DNA from: an uncultured Blautia sp.
Lineage (GTDB): Bacteria > Bacillota > Clostridia > Lachnospirales > Lachnospiraceae
Assembly: GCA_945872375.1 (NCBI GenBank)
Contig: CAMBYR010000116.1
Span: forward strand, 1 to 6,983
Reading direction: 5' to 3'
DNA: 6,983 nucleotides
Positions 1 to 6,983 of this stretch are shown here, piece after piece. Under the pieces are notes generated by a model, which did no database searches, was not told the origin of the DNA, and worked only from the letters and a program-made list of their open reading frames with translations. Numbering within the stretch: position 1 is the first letter of the stretch; the number at the start of each line of letters is the position of its first letter. The translations under genes and the position numbers were made by a program.

Positions 1-717
1 TCGGCGGATACACTACTACATCGTACTATTCGAGTATGTTTCAACAGCGGATCTCTGGAGAAGGAGCTGGTGGAAAAATATCATGGAGTGACCGCAGAAG
101 GACTGGTGGAAAGTGCCCTGGATAAGGTAAGGATCATCGAAGATCTTGGCTATGATAATCTGGTGATCAGCATCAAATCTTCAGATGTTCTGATGTGTGC
201 AAAAGCCCATGAACTGATTGCAGAGAAAACAGATTACCCTCTTCATGTAGGGATTACGGAGGCTGGCACCCTCTATTCAGGCAACATAAAATCGGCCATC
301 GGACTGGGAATTATTCTTTACCAGGGAATCGGAGACACCATCCGTGTTTCCCTGACAGGAGCTCCTCTGGAAGAGGTCAAATCTGCAAAAAGAATCCTGA
401 AAACACTGGGCCTTCGCAAAGGAGGCGTGGAAGTGGTATCCTGTCCGACATGCGGACGTACCAAGATCGATCTGATCGGTCTGGCAAATAAGGTAGAAGA
501 TATGGTACAGGATATTCCGCTGGATATCAAGGTGGCTGTAATGGGCTGTGTGGTAAACGGACCCGGTGAGGCAAAGGAAGCAGATATCGGAATTGCAGGA
601 GGCGTAGGTGTTGGGCTTCTGATAAAAGGCGGAGAGATTGTCAGAAAGGTGCCGGAGGAGGAACTTCTTGAGACGCTGCGCCAGGAACTCCTTCACTGGG
701 AAGAAACAGCCAGATAG
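1..717 (+). CDS. ispG: IspG (GcpE), 4-hydroxy-3-methylbut-2-enyl diphosphate synthase, 3' part (5' end outside window)
   Basis: This is the C-terminal part of the iron-sulfur enzyme that reductively converts methylerythritol cyclodiphosphate to HMBPP, the penultimate step of the cytosolic MEP isoprenoid pathway. The frame is open from the window edge to TAG at 715-717, giving 238 codons. Family members are about 350-370 residues, so roughly 110-120 are missing upstream. The [4Fe-4S] ligands are visible as SCPTCGR (Cys codons 148 and 151, counted from base 1) and MGCVVNGPGE (Cys 183, Glu 190). The spacing of 3, 32 and 7 residues equals that of E. coli C270, C273, C305 and E312. The stretch NSGSLEKELVEKYHGVTAEG is typical of the end of the TIM-barrel domain. 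The GTG at 70 is an internal valine codon and not a real start. Bases 1 to about 45 read poorly against the family (see findings). The gene lies 15 bases upstream of polC on the same strand, an adjacency common in Clostridia (usually after dxr and rseP, not visible here). Identification is firm; only the first ~15 codons are doubtful. Confidence 0.96.
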   Translation, partial: SADTLLHRTIRVCFNSGSLEKELVEKYHGVTAEGLVESALDKVRIIEDLGYDNLVISIKSSDVLMCAKAHELIAEKTDYPLHVGITEAGTLYSGNIKSAIGLGIILYQGIGDTIRVSLTGAPLEEVKSAKRILKTLGLRKGGVEVVSCPTCGRTKIDLIGLANKVEDMVQDIPLDIKVAVMGCVVNGPGEAKEADIGIAGGVGVGLLIKGGEIVRKVPEEELLETLRQELLHWEETAR

Positions 718-719
718 AT

Positions 720-732
720 GTGAGGTTTTTGA
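720..732 (+). promoter_or_regulatory. Ribosome-binding site of polC
   Basis: GAGGT at 722-726 matches the core of the Gram-positive Shine-Dalgarno sequence and sits 6 bases before the ATG at 733, which supports that start. The gap after the ispG stop is only 15 bases, with no visible promoter or terminator, so polC is probably translated from a shared transcript. The start codon is flanked by T5 (726-730) and A5 (737-741), which could pair weakly. Confidence 0.7.
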
Positions 733-3700
733 ATGGAAAAAGATTTTTTTGATGTATTTCCTACGCTGAAGGTGAAGACGGAGCTTTCAGACTGGCTGGA
801 TATGGTGACTGTGACGAAAGTCTCGTGCAATGCAGCGAAAACCCGGATCTGGGTATATATCCGCTGTGACAGATGGATCCACAAAAAGCACATTTTTGCG
901 CTGGAGGAACAGATCGAACGGCAGTGCTTTCAGGGACTGAATATTTCTGTCACAGTGATCGAGCGGTTTTATCTTTCCGCGCAGCATACACCTGCCAATT
1001 TTCTGGAGATCTACCGATCCAGCATGGAACTGGAACTGCGGAATTACAACATGCTGGAATACAACCTGTTCAAGCGTGCAGAGATCACTTTTCCGGATGA
1101 CGAGGTGATGAATCTGGTACTGCCCGATTCTGTGATCGCCAGAGAAAAAAGCGGTATTCTTGTGGAATACCTGGAGAAAGTGTTCTGTGAACGGTGTGGA
1201 ATGAACCTGAAGATTCAGCTCGATTTTGCGGAACAGGAAGAAAGCCGGTATCGGAAAAATGCAGCTCTTCAGATTCGCCAGGAGGTTGCGAATGTACTGA
1301 AAAACGCCAGGATTTCTGAAGGGGAAAAACATCAGGAGACTGTACAGACGGCCGAAAAAACGGCAGGAGATAAAAAGGAAAAAGAAAGAAAAACAGAAAA
1401 AAAAGAGCAGAGTTCCAATGCAGGGAACGGCCGGCAGAAGAACGGTGGGAACTTTGAAAAAAAGGGTCAGAAGGGAGAATTTCGCGGTGGATTTCATAAG
1501 GATTCCAATCCGGATGTGATCTACGGAAGAGATTTTGAGGGAGATGCCATTGCCCTTGAGAACATCACCGGAGAGATGGGGGAAGTGGTTATCCGCTGTC
1601 AGGTCATGGATGTGGAGGCCAGGGAAATCCGCAACGAGAAAACGATTCTGATCTTCCCGGTTACGGATTTTACGGACAGCATTGTAGTGAAGATGTTCCT
1701 TCGGAACGAACAGGTTCCGGAGATAAAGGAAAGCATCAAAAAAGGCGCATTTCTGAAAATCCGGGGAGTGACCACCATTGACCGGTTCGACAGTGAACTG
1801 ACCATCGGTTCCATTGCCGGAATCAAAAAGATCGCTAATTTTACGAGCAAAAGGACAGATACCAGTCCTCAGAAACGTGTGGAACTTCACTGCCATACGA
1901 AAATGAGTGATATGGACGGGGTGACGGATGCAAAAGCCCTGGTAAAACGTGCTTACGAGTGGGGACATAAGGCGATTGCCATTACGGATCATGGGGTGGT
2001 GCAGTCCTTCCCGGAAGCAAATCACTGTTTTGATGCCTGGGGCGGCTGCGTGCCGAAAGAATCGGATTTTAAGGTACTGTATGGTATGGAGGCATATCTG
2101 GTAGATGATCTGAAGGGAATGGTCACCAACGGAAAGGATCAGAAGCTTTCCGGAAGCTTTGTGGTATTCGATATTGAAACCACGGGGTTTTCTCCGCTTA
2201 CCTGCAAGATCATTGAGATCGGTGCGGTCCGTGTGGAAAACGGGCAGATCACAGACCGTTTTTCCACATTTGTCAATCCCAAGGTGCCCATTCCTTTCCG
2301 CATTGAGCAGCTGACAAGCATCTCGGACAGTATGGTTATGGATGCCCCGACAGTGGAGCAGGTCCTGCCGGAATTTCTGGAGTTCTGCAAAGGAGCCGTG
2401 ATGGTGGCCCACAATGCAGACTTTGATATGGGCTTTATAATGGAAAACTGCGATCAGCTGGGGATCCCTCACGATTTTACGTATGTGGACACAGTCGGTA
2501 TGGCTCGTTTTCTTCTTCCGGCATTGAACCGTTTTAAGCTGGATACGGTGGCGAAGGCTGTGGGTGTTCCCCTGCAGCATCATCACAGGGCTGTGGATGA
2601 TGCGGAATGTACGGCGTTCATTTTCACAAAATTTGTGGAAATGCTGTCGGAAAGAGATATTTTTGATGTTGGTGAGCTGAACCGGCAGGGCGCTGTTTCG
2701 GTGAATACCATTAAAAAGCTGCCTACGTATCATGCGATTATTCTCGTAAAAAATGAAACAGGCAGAATCAATCTTTACAAGCTGGTAAGCCAGTCTCATC
2801 TGACTTATTATCACAGACGTCCCCGGGTGCCAAAAAGCCTTTTCGAAAAATACAGAGATGGTCTGATCATCGGAAGTGCCTGTGAGGCAGGAGAACTTTA
2901 TCAGGCGCTTCTTCGCAGTGCGCCGGAGACGGAAATCGCCCGCCTTGTAAATTTTTATGATTATCTGGAGATCCAGCCGCTGGGGAATAACCGGTTTATG
3001 ATCGCAGATGAAAAGAATGACATGGTTCAGTCGGAAGAGGATCTCAAAGAACTGAACAGAAAGATCGTAAGGCTGGGAGAACAGTTTCAGAAGCCTGTGG
3101 TAGCCACCTGTGACGTCCATTTTATGGATCCGCAGGATGAGATTTACCGAAGGATCATTATGGCAGGAAATGGCTTTTCCGATGCAGACGATCAGGCGCC
3201 GCTTTATCTCCGCACCACGGAGGAAATGCTGGAGGAATTTTCATATCTGGGAAGTGAAAAGGCAGAGGAAGTTGTTATTACCAATACAAATAAAATTGCG
3301 GATATGATCGAAAAGATTTCGCCCATTCATCCCGATAAATTTCCGCCGATCATCGAGAATTCGGATCAGGATTTAAAGGATATCTGCTTTAAAAAGGCTC
3401 ATGAGATGTATGGGGAGAACCTGCCGAAAATCGTGGAGGAACGCCTGGAAAAGGAATTGAATTCCATTATTTCCAATGGTTATGCGGTTATGTATATCAT
3501 TGCCCAGAAGCTGGTGTGGAAATCCAATGATGACGGATATCTGGTAGGATCTCGAGGATCAGTAGGTTCCTCTCTGGCAGCTACCATGTCAGGAATAACG
3601 GAGGTTAATCCACTTCCGCCGCATTATATCTGTGATAACTGTAAATACAGTGATTTTGACTCTCCGGAGGTTAAAAAATACAGTGGAATGGCCGGCTGCG

Positions 3701-5235
3701 ACATGCCGGATAAGATCTGTCCTGTCTGTGGGGAAAAGCTGAAGAAGGACGGATTTGATATTCCATTTGAAACCTTCCTTGGATTTAAAGGGGATAAAGA
3801 GCCGGATATCGACCTGAACTTTTCCGGAGAATATCAGGCAAATGCCCATAAATATACAGAGGTTATTTTTGGAAAGGGACAGACATTCAAAGCCGGAACC
3901 ATTGGTACCCTTGCAGATAAAACAGCCTTTGGTTATGTGAAAAATTATTATGAAGAGCGGGGACAGCACAAACGATACTGCGAGATCAACAGGATTGTTG
4001 CAGGCTGTACCGGTGTGCGGCGAACCACAGGACAGCATCCGGGAGGAATTATTGTTCTTCCCAAGGGGGAGGAAATTGAAAAATTCACCCCGGTTCAGCA
4101 CCCCGCAAACGACGAAACAAGTGATATTATCACAACACATTTTGATTATCATTCCATTGACGGAAACCTCCTGAAACTGGACATTCTGGGACACGATGAT
4201 CCCACCATGATCCGAATGCTGGAGGATCTTACAGGACTTGATGCGAAGGAAGTGCCGCTGGATCAGAAGGATGTCATGTCCCTTTTTGCCAGCACGGAAG
4301 CCCTTGGAATCAAGCCGGAGGATATTGGCGGATGCAGGCTTGGCTGCCTTGGCGTTCCTGAGTTCGGTACGGATTTTGCCATGCAGATGCTGATTGATAC
4401 GAAGCCGAAATACTTCTCGGATCTTGTAAGAATCGCCGGTCTGGCTCATGGTACGGATGTTTGGCTGGGCAATGCCCAGACGCTGATTCAGGAGGGAAAA
4501 GCAACCATTTCCACGGCCATCTGTACGCGAGATGATATTATGATCTATCTGATCGGTATGGGGGTAGAAAGCAGTCTTGCATTTACGATTATGGAAAGTG
4601 TGCGAAAGGGAAAAGGGCTTCGTCCGGAGTGGGAAGCAACCATGGTGGAGCACAACGTACCGGACTGGTATATCTGGTCCTGTAAGAAGATCAAGTATAT
4701 GTTCCCAAAGGCTCATGCGGCTGCATATGTTATGATGGCATACCGGATCGCATGGTTCAAAGTCTTTCAGCCGCTGGCATATTATGCTGCCTTTTTCAGT
4801 ATCCGTGCCACTGCTTTTTCTTATGAAACCATGTGTATGGGGCGGGAACGACTGGATTTTTATTTGTCGGAAATCCGTAAAAAAGGAGATTCTGCCACGA
4901 AAAAAGAGCAGGATTCCATCAGGGATATGCGTATTGTACAGGAGATGTATGCCCGTGGCCTGGAGTTTATGCCGATAGATCTTTACCGGGCAAAGGCACA
5001 TCGTTTTCAGATCATTGACGGCAAATTAATGCCATCGCTGGACAGTATTGAAGGCTTGGGGGAAAAGGCTGCTGACGCGGTGGTTGAGGCGGCTGCAAAG
5101 GGGAAATTTCTTTCCAAAGATGATTTCCGCGACAGGACAAAGGTCAGCAAAACGGTCATCGATCTGATGGACGATCTGAAGCTGTTCGGAGACATCCCGC
5201 AGTCCAATCAGATGTCACTTTTTGATTTTACATGA
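733..5235 (+). CDS. polC: PolC-type DNA polymerase III alpha subunit, with built-in 3'-5' exonuclease
   Basis: This is the main replicative DNA polymerase of low-GC Gram-positive bacteria, acting at the fork with the beta clamp. It is 1500 residues, slightly longer than B. subtilis PolC (about 1437). Domains in order (approximate residues): N-terminal domains 1-195; charged Lys/Glu/Gly linker 195-257; OB fold 257-372; PHP first half 383-473 with HxH (386, 388), D393/D395, H420 and E453; inserted DEDDh exonuclease 476-635 with DIE (D480, E482), HNADFD (D565) and HRAVDDA (H618, D623); PHP second half 655-800 with H689, C717 and CDVH (D794, H796). The polymerase core has the zinc motif CDNC (967, 970), C989 and CPVC (996, 999), and catalytic aspartates D1025 and D1027 (PDIDLNF) and D1150 (KLDILGHDDP). 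FPKAHAAAYV is at 1324-1333 and a helix-hairpin-helix near 1439-1450. The protein ends in a beta-clamp-binding motif, QMSLF (1493-1497). All catalytic residues are present, so polymerase and proofreading should both be active. The start is chosen from the family-typical MEKDFFDVFP opening and the GAGGT site. The linker contains A-rich slippery runs (see findings). Confidence 0.99.
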   Translation: MEKDFFDVFPTLKVKTELSDWLDMVTVTKVSCNAAKTRIWVYIRCDRWIHKKHIFALEEQIERQCFQGLNISVTVIERFYLSAQHTPANFLEIYRSSMELELRNYNMLEYNLFKRAEITFPDDEVMNLVLPDSVIAREKSGILVEYLEKVFCERCGMNLKIQLDFAEQEESRYRKNAALQIRQEVANVLKNARISEGEKHQETVQTAEKTAGDKKEKERKTEKKEQSSNAGNGRQKNGGNFEKKGQKGEFRGGFHKDSNPDVIYGRDFEGDAIALENITGEMGEVVIRCQVMDVEAREIRNEKTILIFPVTDFTDSIVVKMFLRNEQVPEIKESIKKGAFLKIRGVTTIDRFDSELTIGSIAGIKKIANFTSKRTDTSPQKRVELHCHTKMSDMDGVTDAKALVKRAYEWGHKAIAITDHGVVQSFPEANHCFDAWGGCVPKESDFKVLYGMEAYLVDDLKGMVTNGKDQKLSGSFVVFDIETTGFSPLTCKIIEIGAVRVENGQITDRFSTFVNPKVPIPFRIEQLTSISDSMVMDAPTVEQVLPEFLEFCKGAVMVAHNADFDMGFIMENCDQLGIPHDFTYVDTVGMARFLLPALNRFKLDTVAKAVGVPLQHHHRAVDDAECTAFIFTKFVEMLSERDIFDVGELNRQGAVSVNTIKKLPTYHAIILVKNETGRINLYKLVSQSHLTYYHRRPRVPKSLFEKYRDGLIIGSACEAGELYQALLRSAPETEIARLVNFYDYLEIQPLGNNRFMIADEKNDMVQSEEDLKELNRKIVRLGEQFQKPVVATCDVHFMDPQDEIYRRIIMAGNGFSDADDQAPLYLRTTEEMLEEFSYLGSEKAEEVVITNTNKIADMIEKISPIHPDKFPPIIENSDQDLKDICFKKAHEMYGENLPKIVEERLEKELNSIISNGYAVMYIIAQKLVWKSNDDGYLVGSRGSVGSSLAATMSGITEVNPLPPHYICDNCKYSDFDSPEVKKYSGMAGCDMPDKICPVCGEKLKKDGFDIPFETFLGFKGDKEPDIDLNFSGEYQANAHKYTEVIFGKGQTFKAGTIGTLADKTAFGYVKNYYEERGQHKRYCEINRIVAGCTGVRRTTGQHPGGIIVLPKGEEIEKFTPVQHPANDETSDIITTHFDYHSIDGNLLKLDILGHDDPTMIRMLEDLTGLDAKEVPLDQKDVMSLFASTEALGIKPEDIGGCRLGCLGVPEFGTDFAMQMLIDTKPKYFSDLVRIAGLAHGTDVWLGNAQTLIQEGKATISTAICTRDDIMIYLIGMGVESSLAFTIMESVRKGKGLRPEWEATMVEHNVPDWYIWSCKKIKYMFPKAHAAAYVMMAYRIAWFKVFQPLAYYAAFFSIRATAFSYETMCMGRERLDFYLSEIRKKGDSATKKEQDSIRDMRIVQEMYARGLEFMPIDLYRAKAHRFQIIDGKLMPSLDSIEGLGEKAADAVVEAAAKGKFLSKDDFRDRTKVSKTVIDLMDDLKLFGDIPQSNQMSLFDFT
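1321..1503 (+). other. A-rich segment encoding the flexible Lys/Glu/Gly linker of PolC
   Basis: Codons 197-257 of polC encode a low-complexity, hydrophilic stretch rich in Lys, Glu, Gln, Asn and Gly, with no hydrophobic core. It joins the N-terminal domains to the OB fold and is probably disordered. Such a linker is variable in PolC proteins and may account for part of the extra length over B. subtilis PolC (inference). The DNA is strikingly purine-rich, with A8 at 1397-1404 and A7 at 1457-1463. Confidence 0.75.
1458..1464 (+). other. Candidate -1 frameshift heptamer A AAA AAG inside polC
   Basis: The codons GAA AAA AAG (residues 242-244) place the heptamer A AAA AAG in exactly the register used for programmed -1 frameshifting in E. 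coli dnaX. A -1 slip would reach TAA at 1497-1499 after 11 extra codons, yielding a protein of about 255 residues made of the N-terminal domains plus linker. A weak Shine-Dalgarno-like GGTGGGA lies at 1444-1450. I see no convincing downstream stem-loop. The heptamer is plainly there; its use is speculation, because lysine-rich linkers produce such runs by chance. Confidence 0.2.
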
Positions 5236-5237
5236 TA

Positions 5238-5267
5238 TGTTCTGCTGTCGGTTCCGGCAGCAGGACA
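5238..5267 (+). other. Intergenic stem-loop between polC and fbp
   Basis: Positions 5238-5250 pair with 5255-5267 in an uninterrupted 13-bp stem (11 Watson-Crick pairs, two G-U wobbles at 5241/5264 and 5248/5257) around the four-base loop GTTC. It starts 3 bases after the polC stop and ends 16 bases before the fbp ribosome-binding site. No T-tract follows on either strand, so it is not a standard intrinsic terminator. It could protect the 3' end of polC mRNA, mark an RNase processing point, or act as a weak attenuator. The structure is seen in the sequence; its role is inferred. Confidence 0.65.
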
Positions 5268-5281
5268 GAACGAAAACAGAT

Positions 5282-5295
5282 AAAGGAGAAGGAAT
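5282..5295 (+). promoter_or_regulatory. Ribosome-binding site of fbp
   Basis: AAAGGAG at 5282-5288 is a strong Shine-Dalgarno sequence, 7 bases before the ATG at 5296. It decides the start of fbp, since no competing in-frame start has comparable spacing. It lies outside the upstream stem-loop and should be accessible. Confidence 0.85.
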
Positions 5296-6983
5296 ATGAA
5301 GAAAGAAGAGCTGCGTTATCTGCAGAGACTTGCAGAATTATATCCTACCATTGGAAAGGCGTCTACAGAGATCATCAATCTCCAGTCGATCCTGAATCTT
5401 CCAAAGGGAACGGAACATTTTATGTCGGACCTTCATGGGGAATATGAAGCGTTTTCCCATGTGCTCAGAAATGGTTCCGGCGCGGTGCGCAAGAAGATCG
5501 ATGATGTATTCGGTCATACCTTAAGCAACAGTGACAAGCGCTCTCTGGCTACGCTGATCTATTATCCCAGAGAGAAAATGGAGCTGGTAAAAAAGACAGA
5601 AGAAGATATGGAAAACTGGTATAAGATCACGCTTTACAGGCTTATTGAGGTATGTAAGACCACTGCGTCCAAATACACCAGATCCAAGGTTCGAAAAGCT
5701 CTTCCTTCCGATTATGCCTATGTGATCGAGGAACTGATCACGGAAAAAGCGGAGGTTCTGGATAAGGAAGCCTACTATGATTCCATTGTAAATACCATTA
5801 TCGAGATCGGACGGGCGGAGAACTTTATTATTGCTTTGGCAGAGCTGATCCAGAGGCTTGTCGTTGATCATCTTCATATTCTGGGTGATATTTTTGACAG
5901 GGGTCCCGGTCCCCATTTTATTATGGACCGTCTGTCCCAGTATCATTCTCTTGATATTCAGTGGGGAAACCATGATGTGGTATGGATGGGAGCTGCCGCA
6001 GGACAGCAGGCATGTATTGCAACAGTCATCCGAAACAGTATTCGTTATGATAATCTGGACATTCTGGAGGATGGCTACGGCATCAACATGCTGCCTCTGG
6101 CAACCTTCGCCATGGAAGCCTATCAGAACGATTCCTGTAAGGTTTTCGAACAGAAGGGGGCTGCATATTACAATGTGATGGAAGAAGAACTGGGAAGGAA
6201 AATGCATAAAGCGATTGCCATCATCCAGTTCAAGCTGGAAGGACAGCTTCTGCGCCGTCACCGGGAATTCCAGATGGATGACAGATGTCTTCTGCACAGG
6301 ATCGATCCGCAGAAGGGAACGATTACCATGCCGGATGGAAAGGAATATGAGCTTCTGGATAAGAACTTTCCTACCGTGGACTGGAAGCACCCCTATGAGC
6401 TTACGGAAGGAGAAAAGGACGTTATGGAACGTCTTACCTCCGGGTTTAAGAACTGTGAAAAGCTGCAGAATCATATGCGTCTTCTGCTGGATAAGGGCGG
6501 GCTTTATAAGACCTATAACGGCAATCTTTTATTCCATGGAAGCATCCCGCTGAATGAGGATGGCACCTTTAAGGAAGTGCAGATTTACGGAAAAACCTAT
6601 CAGGGAAAAGCGCTTTATGATATTCTGGAGGCCTATGTTCGAAGAGCTTTCTATGCCGTTGATAAGGAAGAACGGCGTAAGGGCTGTGATATACTCTGGT
6701 ATATCTGGGCAGGGCCCAATTCTCCTCTGTTCGGCAAGGATAAAATGAGTACATTTGAACGGTATTTTATTGCGGATAAAGAAACTCATAAGGAGAAAAA
6801 GAACGCCTACTATCAGCTTCTGGAGAATGAAGAGGTGGTAAATTCCATGCTGAAGGAATTTGGCCTTGATCCTGCAGAAGGTCATATTATCAACGGACAT
6901 GTGCCTGTTCATCAGAGCAATGGAGAGAGTCCGGTGAAGTGCAATGGAAAGGTAATCGTCATTGACGGCGGCTTCTCCAAGGC
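5296..6983 (+). CDS. fbp: Class III fructose-1,6-bisphosphatase, 5' part (3' end outside window)
   Basis: This is a cytosolic gluconeogenic phosphatase that hydrolyses fructose 1,6-bisphosphate to fructose 6-phosphate and phosphate. The Firmicutes-type class III enzyme is Mn2+-dependent and unrelated in fold to classes I and II. The frame is open from ATG 5296 to the window edge: 562 full codons plus two bases, against a usual 640-670, so roughly 80-110 residues are missing. The calcineurin-like metallophosphoesterase motifs are all visible: MSDLHGEYEAF (D45, H47), LGDIFDRG (D198, D201), WGNHD (N225, H226), FHGSIPLN (H414) and INGHVPV (H535), followed by VIVIDGGFSK near the edge. The opening, MKKEELRYLQRLAELYPTIG, is typical of the family. 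About 145 residues of helical sequence lie between the first two metal motifs, as is normal for this class and unlike small phosphoesterases. It sits 60 bases after polC behind a stem-loop and probably shares its transcript. No frameshift or missing catalytic residue was seen. Class III members are reported to be AMP-sensitive; nothing here shows gene-specific transcriptional control. Confidence 0.96.
   Translation, partial: MKKEELRYLQRLAELYPTIGKASTEIINLQSILNLPKGTEHFMSDLHGEYEAFSHVLRNGSGAVRKKIDDVFGHTLSNSDKRSLATLIYYPREKMELVKKTEEDMENWYKITLYRLIEVCKTTASKYTRSKVRKALPSDYAYVIEELITEKAEVLDKEAYYDSIVNTIIEIGRAENFIIALAELIQRLVVDHLHILGDIFDRGPGPHFIMDRLSQYHSLDIQWGNHDVVWMGAAAGQQACIATVIRNSIRYDNLDILEDGYGINMLPLATFAMEAYQNDSCKVFEQKGAAYYNVMEEELGRKMHKAIAIIQFKLEGQLLRRHREFQMDDRCLLHRIDPQKGTITMPDGKEYELLDKNFPTVDWKHPYELTEGEKDVMERLTSGFKNCEKLQNHMRLLLDKGGLYKTYNGNLLFHGSIPLNEDGTFKEVQIYGKTYQGKALYDILEAYVRRAFYAVDKEERRKGCDILWYIWAGPNSPLFGKDKMSTFERYFIADKETHKEKKNAYYQLLENEEVVNSMLKEFGLDPAEGHIINGHVPVHQSNGESPVKCNGKVIVIDGGFSK

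Noticed and set aside
70..72. GTG as a possible start of a short ispG product
   Set aside because: It is an internal valine within the conserved LEKELVEKY stretch. The frame continues upstream and the full enzyme needs the N-terminal TIM barrel.
277..696. A 139-codon open frame on the - strand opposite ispG
   Set aside because: It is in codon register with ispG and ends at a TCA codon of ispG (277-279). It has no ribosome-binding site or family resemblance that I can see.
718..723. Start-stop pair ATG TGA directly after the ispG TAG
   Set aside because: A one-codon frame between two genes can arise by chance. The GAGGT site and the PolC N-terminus clearly place initiation at 733.
2142..2160. 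Repeat GAAGCTTT CCG GAAGCTTT at the PHP-exonuclease junction of polC, also able to fold on itself
   Set aside because: It encodes ordinary residues (KLSGSF) in a conserved domain, is only 8 bases long per copy, and the AAGCTT core is self-complementary by chance.
787..3120. A 777-codon open frame on the - strand opposite polC
   Set aside because: It lies in exact codon register with polC, so its stops would need sense codons TTA, CTA or TCA, which this genome avoids. The translation is rich in His, Cys, Phe and Arg and resembles no protein family. PolC on the + strand is certain.
3589..5001. A 470-codon open frame on the - strand opposite polC
   Set aside because: Same codon-register shadow as the 787-3120 frame. 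It covers the catalytic core of PolC and has no recognisable motifs.
5239..5270. Intrinsic terminator of polC
   Set aside because: The stem is strong, but the bases that follow (GAACGAAAACAG) contain no T-run on the + strand, and the reverse direction also lacks one.
5232..5447. A 71-codon + strand frame overlapping the polC stop and the start of fbp
   Set aside because: It overlaps the polC end by 4 bases but is out of frame with fbp, which has the strong Shine-Dalgarno sequence and a recognisable protein. The 71-residue translation looks like an out-of-frame read of fbp.
5521..6474. A 317-codon open frame on the - strand opposite fbp
   Set aside because: It is in codon register with fbp and ends where fbp uses a TTA codon (5521-5523). 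The + strand protein has all class III FBPase motifs, so this is a shadow.

Overview
The window carries three co-directional (+ strand) housekeeping genes, packed as a probable operon. In order they are the 3' part of ispG (4-hydroxy-3-methylbut-2-enyl diphosphate synthase), a complete polC (Gram-positive replicative DNA polymerase III alpha subunit), and a 5' part of fbp encoding a class III fructose-1,6-bisphosphatase that runs off the right edge. PolC is restricted essentially to low-GC Gram-positive bacteria and relatives. The ispG-polC adjacency and the protein sequences fit Clostridia, most likely Lachnospiraceae (Blautia/Ruminococcus-like gut anaerobes). The family-level placement is inference from recognition, not from a search.

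Layout: positions 1-717 are the IspG C-terminal portion with all four [4Fe-4S] ligands in canonical spacing. After a 15-base gap with a short ribosome-binding site comes polC (733-5235, 1500 codons). It has every expected domain: N-terminal domains, a lysine-rich linker, an OB fold, a PHP domain split by a DEDDh proofreading exonuclease, the zinc motif, the catalytic palm, a helix-hairpin-helix and the C-terminal beta-clamp-binding peptide. A 60-base gap (5236-5295) holds a strong stem-loop without a U-tract and a good Shine-Dalgarno sequence. Then fbp begins at 5296 and has at least 562 codons, with all metallophosphoesterase motifs intact.

The genes serve different processes: isoprenoid precursor synthesis (MEP pathway), chromosome replication with proofreading, and gluconeogenesis. 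Tight spacing suggests co-transcription, with the intergenic stem-loop a candidate point for differential mRNA processing or stability. There are no mobile elements, CRISPR arrays, tRNA or rRNA genes, and no stretch over 300 bases without a gene.

I found no previously undescribed system. The points worth a second look are: the first ~45 bases, which do not look like native ispG; a perfect dnaX-type A AAA AAG slippery heptamer (and a nearby A8 run) in the PolC linker; and the polC-fbp intergenic hairpin. Long antisense reading frames opposite all three genes are explained by avoidance of TTA, CTA and TCA codons.
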